The notes beneath the pieces were generated by a model. It was not told where the DNA came from, made no database searches, and was given only the letters and a program-made list of their open reading frames with translations. Positions 36,534-46,379 of a stretch of 64,000 nucleotides of DNA are shown in pieces. The position numbers and the translations under genes are program-made. The DNA comes from Castanea sativa (lineage: Eukaryota > Streptophyta > Magnoliopsida > Fagales > Fagaceae). Numbering within the stretch: position 1 is the first letter of the stretch; every line of letters begins with the position of its first letter. The DNA lies in the NCBI RefSeq assembly GCF_040712315.1, contig NC_134017.1:51333636-51397635 (forward strand). The letters run 5' to 3'.

Positions 36534-37464
36534 CCTAGGATTTATCTTTGTTTTTATTTTGGGTAGACTGTAATTAGGATAAAAAGCCATATAATTATTT
36601 GGTAGTTTGTAACTAGGATCCAAAGCCATGTAATTTTCAATTTATCAAACATGTATTCTTTTTATTCAATCAATGGGAACATAACAATTCAGTTATGTGT
36701 TTTGTATTTAAATTTTTCTTATTTTTTTTGTATAAAAAATAAGTGGCGACTCCACACCACTTGTCTAAAAAGAGAGGTGCCTTGGAAAAACAATTAAATC
36801 TCTTTTTTGAGAGCACCTAATTTCCCAGTCTCTCACAGATAGAATGGAAGTTTACAATAGATTTTCTCCCTAAAATCTAAAGATACCTCTTGTAGAACTT
36901 ACTCACACGACCACGTGCACTTCTGAATCCACAGACTCTTCTATTTGAATTTGTCACACACAGACACCCACGATTGTAACTTTGAGATCCCACTTAAAGC
37001 TTTATCTTGTGAAGGTAGCAACTTCTACAACACCAAATCTTGAGTTTCTTCAAGGAATATTACCGGTAGAAGATTTCAGAGAGCTTTGGGTACAAAAACC
37101 AAGATTTACAGTAGGAGGCACAAGAAGCACTCTTCTCTCTCTAAAAACCCCATCTAGGGTTAGATTATAATGTCCTTTAAATATTGCAACAAGTAGATCA
37201 CAATTTGGGCTTCAAACGAACAAGTTTGGGCTAATGGGTCGAACTTAAAATTCTGCAGAACCACATTTTGATTAGTCGAACCTGTTCTCTTAATCAATCG
37301 AAGTTGGCATGTTTCAAATTCTTGAACCTGCAGTATATTTTTCTTGTATTCTGACTTGTAACACTTTCAGTATTGTCTAATCATACCTATAGAATCTAAA
37401 ATCTATATCTAGACAAGTTTGTATTCACGGTTTGCCAATTGGTCTAAACTTTTAGAACCTAACA

Positions 37465-38612
37465 CATATTATGGGTTAATGAAAATGGATGGCATAGGTA
37501 ATATGAAAAAATAATAGAACATGAATGGCCAAATTGAAAACAAACTTGAACTTAAAAGGCCAAGAGTGTACTTTAGTCTTAAGTTTTGTTGTAGTTTACT
37601 TTTTGTTTTAGACTAATTAATAGCATCTAGTATAACTAACACTCTATTTGTTTTTAATTAAAATATACCTCCAAAATTGATGACACAACCACCGAAGTTG
37701 TTAGTGTTGCAAGGTCTAGCGGCTTCAGCCACCAGACTGCCAATAATTGTCACCAAAAAGATGTCTCTAGAGACTGGACCTCTGACAACCAGTCGTCTAA
37801 ATGACAGCTCTGGTCATTGGAAGGACAGCTTCAGTTGCTAGAATGATGTCTTTGTTGATCGAACCGTCAACATTGGTTGTCAGAGTGACGGCTTTGGTCA
37901 TTAGAATGGGTGCTTCGGTCGTCGAAACAACATCTCTAGTGATTGGACCACTGGTTGTTGGAATACTGGCTTTGGTTACTTGGCCACCTTTAAAATGACG
38001 TCTCTGGCCACCAAACAGTGGGCTAAATGTCATCTCTAGCGACCGGAAAATTGGCACTAGTCTTTGGAACAATGGCTTTGGTTACCGAAAGGGCAGCTTT
38101 GACTGCCGAAACGACTTCTCCAATGACCAGACCACTAGCATTAGTCGTCGAAACGATGACTCAAACCACTGAAATTTCGGCGATCATTGCCAATACTATT
38201 CACCAAAATGGTGGCTCCAGCCACCAGGCCATTGACACCAGCTACCTAGACCATTGAACCGGCGACCTAGCCACTAAATGTGGAGAGGGGGAGCCACTAT
38301 GTGTTTTTTTTCAAATATTTACCTTTAAAAGGTAAAACATTTTACAACTTTTATAAATGATTTTACGGTCAATGGAAAATATTTTACAATTTTGACCATA
38401 TTTTACATGCAAATGATCGCTTGAAAATGGGAAAACATTTTCCTAAAAATATTTTGTTTCAAAACAAACAGAATGTATAGACCTAATGTCATTAATTGGA
38501 CCCAACAATAGCAAATGTATCTGGCAGCAAGATATGATAAACATGTGGACAAGTTCGTTTTGCATAGTATTTGGTAGGATAAGAGGAGTTCAGCATCATT
38601 AAGGCACACCTA
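37465..38612. other. Noncoding stretch with a degenerate GC-richer tandem array
   Basis: Between the family B LTR and the Harbinger element. About 37690-38280 is a degenerate array of roughly 30-45-bp units built around GGCTTTGGT, TGGAACAATGGC and CGTCGAAACGA-like words, more GC-rich than its surroundings. The flanks hold AAACATTTTACAACTTTTA and GAAAATATTTTACAATTTT, common near old plant transposons. The open frames inside it are by-products of the repetition. Confidence 0.55.
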
Positions 38613-39034
38613 GGTCATGTTTGATGACTATTTTCGTTTTCTTGTTTTTAAGGAAAAAAGAAAAAAGAAATTGTTTTAAAAATGAAAAACATGTTTGGTT
38701 AGTTGAAAAGAAAAAAAAAAAAACAATTTTCAAAAACAAAATTTAGGAAACTTGTCTACTAATTGTTTTTGAAAAAGTCGAATTATGTTTTGTTTGGTTA
38801 ATTAAAAACATTTTGTCTATTCAATGTAATTCAAAAATATGTTTGCTTCAAAGTATTTAAAATCAATACACTTGGTGGAATTATAAAATCAAATGCTTTG
38901 TATATAACATTCAAGCTTGAATCTATAATCATTCAAGACTAGAATTATATTAATGAAAGTTTCAATCTATTCTAAGAAAAATAGTCATTTAAATGTTATA
39001 AAAGACAATCAATGACTAAACTTTATAATGTGGT

Positions 39035-40404
39035 TCAATGATGCCTATTATTTGCCAACATCAATCCTGCGATCTTATCCCTATAAGTTGCCATAGCTTT
39101 AGCAGCTTGATCAGTTAAGTCAACAGTGTGCGATGGCTCACTTGAATTATTACTACCTTCATCGTCAACAATAAGGTCATCAATATTGAATTGAGTAAAC
39201 AAATAATCATTTCTTGTTGCCATTTGAATGAAGTTATGAATTGTGCAACAAGCTCCATCACATTCCCTTGTTGACATGGTTTATAACAAGGCATCATTTT
39301 TAAGACTGGAAATTGTGCCTTTAAAACGTCAAAACATCTTTAAATTGCATTATGAAGAGAGGAATGTCTATAATTGAAAAGTTGTTTAGCACCTTTAGAA
39401 TGATCCCCACCTTGGAAGTCCCATAGATGGTATCTCTCAGTATAGTATGGAGGTAGAAACCCCAAGCTGCATGGATAACCAAATTCCACTAAATAATAGC
39501 CACCTAGTAAAAAAAAAAGATAGAGAGAAGTATGAAATAATTAATGAATTAAACTTGAAAACTGTAAATATGTAAGTATGGCAACAATATATTACCAAGT
39601 GGCGGCCATGAGAAATTATTTCCTGGCTTTTGATTTGCATCTAAAAATACTCCCGAGACATTTGCTGTACCCTCCCAACCCGTGTAAACAAATGTGAACT
39701 TCATATCAAAATCACATGCACACATTATATTATGGACAATTGTGGCCTTTTTATTGCTATATCTCACTTGCTTTGATGTTGGAGCCCATGCACTGATATA
39801 TGTTCCATCAATTACATGCGTACATTTCTAGAAAAATATAAACACAAGTATTATAAACATCGGTGAGCAATTAATATTTGTATGATAAAATGAACAGTAT
39901 TTTGGGATTATCTCCAAATATGGAAAGAATTTGGTATTGTTAGCAATATGTGGACGTGCTTCATTGCTTCGAGAAGGACGCATAATGAATTTTCCCAGAT
40001 GCCATATTGCTCTTACAGTTTTCTTAAATTGCCTATCCACTGTCTTAGTTGAATACGTGTTGAAAATGATTTGCTATTAGTCTCATCCTCACATTATGTT
40101 CCACTATTAATAGAAACATACCAACTGTCTCCTCTATTGTGATCCAGTGTGAGTTTATTAAGAGCTTATGTGTTCTTAAATAGTTACAAAGACTTGTAAA
40201 TGTTGCCCTATCCATGCATAATAACTCAAAACATGTTTGAGGATGGCAATTCAATATCTCTTTAATAGATCCATCACCAGTCAACATAGAGATAGTTCTT
40301 TTATTCTCGACAAACATTAGCAGGAAGAACATATCATCATCCTCTTCCTCATCTGAAGAGGATGAATTGCTATTATAATTTGTATCAACATTCATCCTGG
40401 GCAA
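39035..40404 (-). pseudogene. PIF/Harbinger transposase (DDE_Tnp_4 type), dead
   Basis: Fragments in order on -: an N-terminal part with an acidic serine run and LNCHPQTCFELLCMDRATF (40404-40045), then VDRQFKKTVRAIWHLGKFI (40040-39900), the first catalytic Asp in IDGTYISAWAP (about 39810), RYSNKKATIVHNIMCACDFD (about 39767-39700), GWEGTANVSGVFLDANQ, and the end GACCTIHNFIQMATRND (39277-39035). Two catalytic positions are lost: the second Asp of the GWEG...HDS motif reads Val (codon 39657-39659), and the Glu of the ERCFGVLK-type motif is a stop codon (39340-39342). There are also frame changes near 40050 and 39500. It can no longer catalyse transposition. Confidence 0.85.
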
Positions 40405-40599
40405 TTAACAACAAATTCTAACTCAAATAGTACATTTATCAACATAAATAAAAATAATCGACATAAATTAAAAACAATTACCATAAAATAATAATAAGCC
40501 ATCATTTAACAAAATTAAATAACCATAGAATAATACCTATGATTCAAAACATTAAAATAAACATAACCTAATAGGAAATTATTGTTTTCACATAATCCC

Positions 40600-42611
40600 T
40601 TATAGCATACCCAACCAAACCTTCTTCATGGCAAGACTCATGTTAATAAAGATCTCTCTATCATCAGTTTCCCGCTTGAACTTCTCAAGCACCTTCATAA
40701 ATATTGTAAGGTTGAAATTTATCAACTATTATGTTGGCTTTATTTCGTACCAATTTGCTTGTAATTCAGCACTTAGAAACCCTGTATTTAGGTGGGATTC
40801 ATGTAAGGGTAGTGTGTGAGAGAGTGTGAAGAAATTCTCAAGAATGTGCAGTGAAGTAGGGACTTGCGGCTAGATCTAGCGGGTGGCTCGCGGCTTGCAA
40901 GCCGCCAGATGATGCACACGAGCGAAGCGTGCTGAGAAGTTGAACAGTCACGCCAGCTAGAGAACTACAGGATAAAAAGTCTAGTCTAGCCATTCTGTTT
41001 GCTCGCGGCTTGAACTCACGACTCAGTCAAGTCATGAGGCCAAGTCGCTAGCCAACCCTGTTTGGGAAAATATGACTCTTCGCATTCCTTTCTCACCCCA
41101 GTATAAATACCCCTTATACCCACGAAATGTAGAGAGCTTTCAGAGAGAATTTTGAGAGAGAAACCGTAGAGAAAAACAAGATTGACTCATCCACAATCTT
41201 CACATAGAGACTCTTCAAATTCCTCTACTCTCTTCCTCTCCATTGTTACATCCTTGAGAGGTCCATTGCCAAAACTTTTTCTCACCATACCCATATCTGT
41301 GAGAAGGCTGTTTGGTGCTTTGGGAAGTAGTTAGGAAGGGACCGATTTCATATTGGTTGATGCTATGGGCTATAACGGAATTCGGTAAGCTAAAGAAAAA
41401 ATAGGTTCGGCGCAACCTCGTTGGAGTAGGAGCTTGGAGGGCTTAGGTACACTGGGTAGATTAGGCTTGGAGGGTCTTCTGTTGTCCATGTATCTCAACT
41501 ACATTCTTTAGTGGATTATTGACCGCTTGGAGGGCGGCGGAGAGGTTTTACGCCGAGGGCTTCGGTTTCCTCTTCGATAACACATTGTTGTGTTGTCCTT
41601 ATATTTTCATCTCTCTTCCCTTAATCTTTGCCATTTAATTTCTGCTGTGGATGTGGTTTTATTTGGTTTAGATTAAGTTATCAATTCTATTTTAGCTTAT
41701 TTACATTTTCTGCATGTACATTGTTTGTCTATAAGCTTGAATTGGTATTTTGTTATTTGGGGGTCTAAACGTTCAAAGGTGTTTTACACGCTTTTTGAAC
41801 TTTCAAATATATCATCATTGACTTCTTCCATTGCCTCAAAGATATTAATACATTTACCTATGGAGCAGTCATTTGTAGGTGCAGTGTTACTAACTTCATC
41901 AATGGTAAACCTCTTAGCTTTTGCTTTAGATGCCTTTATCCTAGCCTTAGCAGCCTCAGCCATTGATTGTAAGGCATCATTCATTTGGGAGCTTATTAAC
42001 TCTCGCTTATTCTTACGCTCGTCAGAATTGCTCAATTGGGCTGTAATGTCAGTATCAAGGATTGTAATAATGGGGTCTTGGGTAGAGCAGTCTAAATTAA
42101 CATGAACTCCCCCATGAATGAGTCCAATGCATTCTCTTCATCTGAAGTAGGAGGGTCTTGGGTGGATGTACAATGTAGGACTCTAGTAGCTATAGACTTA
42201 TTAAATATATGTCCCAGTAGATTATAATTTGAAAGTCCTTTAGTTTGAAACATCTTTGCCATAGGATGTGCCTAAAAATATAAAGACATCTAGTAAGAAA
42301 AAAAATGTTGGGGGATAATGTGTCAAAATAAAATACTAAATTGCATTCAAGGATATTTACCGACAATAATTTTTCCATGACTCCTCAACTGCATGAACAG
42401 TGTTGGTTTCAGCATCCCAACCAAAACCAGTTTGATTTATGAGTGTAAAAAACTCACGATATAATAAATGCATCCTATTAAACTTCCCCTTGAATTGAGT
42501 CATTGTAAAACTTTGCTTGCCCAATTCATTCAATATAGCTAACATTTTCTTCCAAGTATTAGAACTAAATTGGCTATCTACCATATTTCCCTTATTGATC
42601 TTTTTCAGCAT
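40600..42611 (-). pseudogene. Myb/SANT-like protein of the Harbinger element, interrupted
   Basis: The superfamily's second protein binds DNA and helps import the transposase. The SANT-like domain is at 42611-42357 (SSNTWKKMLAILNELGKQSF, TQFKGKFNRMHLLYREF, GFGWDAETNTVHA, EESWKNYCR). After an intron it resumes around 42275 (AHPMAKMFQTKGLSNYNLLG). A frame change near 42110 follows, then the Ala/Lys-rich helix AEAAKARIKASKAKAKRF. The gene is then split by a solo LTR at 40713-41775 and finishes with KIFMKVLEKFKRETDDREIF and KKVWLGML before a stop at 40600-40602. Confidence 0.75.
40713..41775 (+). mobile_element. Solo LTR (family D) inside the Harbinger SANT gene
   Basis: It begins TGAAATTTATCAACTATT and ends GGGTCTAAACGTTCA. 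AAGGT on both sides (40708-40712 and 41776-41780) is a perfect 5-bp target duplication. The 1,063-bp LTR contains a TATA-like TATAAATACCCC near 41103 and a GC-rich R/U5-like part with GGAGGGCGGCGGAGAGG. There is no coding interior. The SANT reading frame is recovered on the two sides. Confidence 0.85.
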
Positions 42612-42739
42612 GATGTCAATAAATAGTTTCTTAAGTTGTGGTATTTAAAAGATTATCATCATTAATTGAACCGTTTTCTTTCATATTATAATACAATAAA
42701 ACATGGAAACAAGTAAGGAACAACTTTTATTAACAAAAC

Positions 42740-43477
42740 TGTTAAGGACATATTTTATGTAATTGGTTAATCCTTTGACAAAACGCACTTTACTTGTAAT
42801 TGGGTAGATCTAGGATGTGTTTAGTACTTCAAGAAACATGTTGTTCAAGTCTAGTATTCAACCCTGAAGATTGGACCAAGAAACAAGTGAAGAAGTGCTG
42901 ATTCATTAAATCTCGATAGCTCCTCGTTACCTCTCGACAGCTAGGCTATCTATCAAGCCTTTTTTGTATTTTCTTTATCGCAATCTGGATAGCTCCTTGA
43001 TCCATCGAAAAAGTTTCTGTCTGCTCAATAGATTCTCGATAGCTGTTTGATCCATCGAGGTTGGCTTTTGCTTAATAGCATCTCGACACCTCTCGATCTG
43101 TCAAGATCCTCTTGCATGCATTATTTTTTCACATGTTTTGTATCTTTCTTTTTATCTTGTCATCCATAGCATTCTGTTCATTACATTCATGCATTTATAT
43201 GGATTACTTGTGCCCTCTTGATCATCTTTATGTTTCTCAAGAGAAGCTTTGTAACTTCTTGCACCCTTTGTCAATCATGACAAAAAGGGGGAGAAATTGT
43301 GGTTTCTTTTTAAGATTTTACAAATTAGGGGGAGAAATACATGACCTTGTAAGGGTGAGATGTGTTTCATCTTATTAGGGGGAGTGATTACCTCCTTGTT
43401 GTTGTAGGAGCTACTTTTAGCTTATTCTTCTTGTACACCGGTCTTGTGACCATGTTTACATACATTGTGCTTATCTT

Positions 43478-43527
<50 letters not shown>

Positions 43528-44843
43528 GTGTGTGTGTGTGTGTGTGTGTGTGATGATGTATGTTTTCTTCACCTAAGTCTACGTGTGTTTTTTCTTTTCT
43601 ATCTTTATACATATGTTTCCTCTTTATTTGTATGCAATATTTTATTTCTGTCTCACACTAAGATGCCTTTATGAGTTTTGTTTAAGTGTTTTAGAAATAC
43701 AAGTTGTCAAAATCTTTCTTTCCATGAACTCTCTTCTTACAAAATTTTTTAAGAGTTTCTGTTATGATAGATTTTATTGTACTTAACAAGTGAATATGAG
43801 TTGAGTGATTTATGACTTCTCTCATATGTTCATTTGTTTGTTGTGGTTTTGTCACAAATTGCCAAAGGGGGAGATTTTTAAGGACCTATTTTATGTAATT
43901 GGCTAATCCTTTGACAAAACGTACTTTACTTGTAATTGAGTAGATCTAGGATGGGTTTAGTACTTCAAGAAACATGTTGTTGAAATTTAGTATTAAAGCC
44001 ATGAAGATTGGACCAAGAAACAAGCGAAGAGAAGCTGTTCATTAAAGCTGGGCATATAGCTCGACAGCTGCTGACAGATAGCTATCTACCGAGGTCTCGA
44101 CAGCTGTAGACAAATAGCTATCTATCGAGAATTACGAAAATCAATTTTTTAGATATGATTTTTGGCCCATGCTTATGTATTTGTGTAGGGCTTCTTTTTT
44201 CACAACCCTAGACATATATAAGGCTTATTTTAGAGGCCGTCACACATGAGAATACAAGGAGAACACATGCAAAAGGTGACTGAAGCCTTATTCTCTCTGA
44301 AAGAAGCTACTGCGTCTTTATGTCTTAGGATTTTGTAACCAAGTGCTTCTTGATCTTCATTGTTGATGAAGTGAAGAACTTTGCAGTCAACATTCTTCTT
44401 CTTCAAGTTGTTGAGTGAGTCACGTACTGGGATTCGTGCAAAGGAGTTAGTCATGTATTGGGATCCGTGCATCAAAAGGGTGGTGTTCATATATTGAAGA
44501 GTTTAGAGGTTCTAAAGCGGTAGAAGGTTTCTGCTGTAAGTTCATTTACGGGGATTGTAGAGTCTAGGGACAAATGTTTTGTACTAGATCTGAAACTTCT
44601 TTTTACTATAGTGGATTGCTTTTTGGGAAGATTTTTCCTTAGGTTTTTTACCGTGAAACTAGTTTGTTTCATTATTTTTCCTAGGTCATCATATCTTGTC
44701 TTATTTATTTTTCCGCTGCATGATATTGACATGATATTGATTGATGTTAGTTTGTTTTAACAAAGTTTATTCATAATAAATCTAATTAACACTTGGGTTT
44801 AAAATTTGTTAATTCTATCAACCGGGGTCTAAATTTCCCAACA
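42740..44843 (+). mobile_element. Internally deleted LTR retrotransposon (family C)
   Basis: It starts TGTTAAGGACATATTTTATG and ends TCTAAATTTCCCAACA. AAAAC on both sides (42735-42739, 44844-44848) marks a single insertion. The right LTR is 43876-44843 (968 bp; its first bases mutated to TT), preceded by a polypurine tract AAAGGGGGAGA at 43864-43874. The left LTR is only recognisable to about 42930-43090. The remaining interior is noncoding with further AGGGGGAGA tracts and a TA/GT simple repeat. No gag or pol is present. Confidence 0.75.
43480..43552. repeat. (TA)n(GT)n compound microsatellite
   Basis: A TA array of about 46 bp directly followed by a GT array of about 26 bp, in the noncoding interior of the family C element. 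Confidence 0.95.
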
Positions 44844-45572
44844 AAAACCATCAAATACAACTAAAGAACAGCCCCAGAACATTGCCAAACCACCAGAACA
44901 ACAAATAGAAAAATAAAAGAAGATATTGACATTAAATTTTAAATACAATTTGTATAAACTTTTGAAAAAGAGAACAAACTTAAACCATTGCATAGTTGCT
45001 GCACAAAGATAGGAAAGCACCTTGTTAAGAACTTCATTACAATATAGAAAGATACCACTGAATTCAACAAAAAAAGAAGAAGAAGCCAATAATACTTCAC
45101 AATAACAACTATCACACAGAAATAAAGAGATCAAAACAACAAAAAATTCAATAAAAAATAGCAAATAATTCATAATAACAACCGATTTCTTTTAGTTGGA
45201 GTGAGGATTAAAGTTGCAATATTTTGTGTTTCATACAGCTCCTATTAAATCTCACACTGAAATTGCACTATTATATACCTATAAAACTTTTTTTTTTTAA
45301 TGAACTGAAATCCTATAAAATAGGCCACTATTATATACCTATAAAATAGACCACTACTATATAGCTATGGAATCGACCAAATGTGCTATTCTATCACATC
45401 AATCCCTAAGATGGATTCAGTAAAACTATTTGTCCTTGTAACATTATTTTATTCAAAGTTAAAGCAAGTATTATTGATATAGATAGTAAACTATTGTTTT
45501 AGATGTGTACCTTTGACTGATGGATCACCAAAAGCTGTAAATTTGCTAATAGAAAAATAGAAATATAAAATT

Positions 45573-45574
<2 letters not shown>

Positions 45575-45609
<35 letters not shown>
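45575..45609. repeat. (GA)n microsatellite
   Basis: An uninterrupted GA array of about 35 bp within the right part of the Harbinger element. Confidence 0.95.
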
Positions 45610-45611
<2 letters not shown>

Positions 45612-46379
45612 CAACAAAAAATAAACTAGAGGGGAGAGAGAGAAAGGGAGTGGGTTTTACTGTACTAGTACCCCTGTCTTTGGTTTCATTGTCTTTAGCC
45701 TCTTTGTGATAAACTGGGGGCATAGCAAATAATAAGAAATATATAGTTGGATTTATGCAAGAAGTTTTAACAAAAAGTAGCAGGAAAGAGGAAAAAAAAA
45801 TTAGAAGAAGTAGCAGCAAAGAGAAAAATAAAATTAGAGTAAGTTTAGTTGCACACTTCTAACTAGAGAGCTGGTTCATTAAAGTTGTAAAGTGACATGT
45901 TTTTCCTGTATTTTCACAAGCATAAAAAAACACACTAAAAAGAGCTCTTTGGTTGTTTTCATTTTTCTTTATAAATTAGAAACAAAAATTCTTTTCTCTT
46001 TTCTGTTGTTTTGAGCTTACTAAACAAGTTTTTTTTTTTTTTTTTTTGGTGATTGGAAACAAAAAATGGTCCTTGAAAATAGAAAACTGATAAAAAAAAG
46101 TTACCAAACATAGCTCTAGCTTCTCCCTTGAAAATTCATAGAATGACTACATAGTCCCCTTTCTTGCACACTGGAAGGCATGGGATTATGGAGGCCGCCT
46201 AGGTCATTTGGGCATAATAGACCCTAGCAGAGACATGCATGCTAGCTTGACATGGAATAGGGATCAAGACACATATTTCTATAATTAGGTGTGGCTTGTT
46301 AAGGGAATGATATGTGGATCAGGGGGCATGGTAGGTGTGGATGCCCAATTTCTAAAGAAGTTTGAGAAATTCTATCTCA

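Larger units (their letters stand above)
27949..36837 (+). mobile_element. Solo LTR of family A (copy 1), interrupted by a gypsy element
   Basis: It begins TGTAGACACTCGG and ends CAGTCTCTCACA. The flanks are GATAG at 27944-27948 and GATAG at 36838-36842, a perfect 5-bp target duplication. Without the inserted gypsy element it is about 2.49 kb, equal to its relative at 51223-53716. It has no coding interior, so it is a solo LTR left by recombination between two LTRs. A GATCTG-rich minisatellite lies at 29110-29530. Confidence 0.85.
27705..37464 (-). mobile_element. LTR of family B, inverted copy, interrupted by nested insertions
   Basis: On - it starts TGTTAGGTTCTAAAAG (end at 37464) and finishes TCTAAACAAACA (27705). 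The outer parts 27705-27948 and 36843-37464 add to 866 bp, matching the 863-bp forward copy. CATAT stands directly on both sides (27700-27704 and 37465-37469), a perfect 5-bp target duplication. A family A solo LTR is inserted at 27949-36837. Confidence 0.8.
38613..46115 (-). mobile_element. PIF/Harbinger DNA transposon, decayed, with nested LTR insertions
   Basis: It has both genes expected of the superfamily on -: a DDE transposase (39035-40404) and a Myb/SANT-like protein (40600-42611). Degenerate terminal inverted repeats are visible: GGTCATGTTTGATGAC at 38613 and, inverted, AGCTATGTTTGGTAAC at the right end (46115). Flanking CTA on each side (38610-38612, 46116-46118) fits the 3-bp target duplication of this superfamily. 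Further inward both ends carry A/T-rich inverted subterminal blocks. A solo LTR (40713-41775) and an internally deleted LTR element (42740-44843) were inserted later. The borders are less sure than the genes. Confidence 0.65.

Noticed and set aside
37797..38257. Overlapping frames rich in Thr, Val and Ala on both strands
   Set aside because: They are by-products of a degenerate tandem array; open in several frames at once, which points to repetition and not protein selection.
43362..43674. Frames with Tyr-Ile and Cys-Val repeats
   Set aside because: Direct translations of TA and GT microsatellites.
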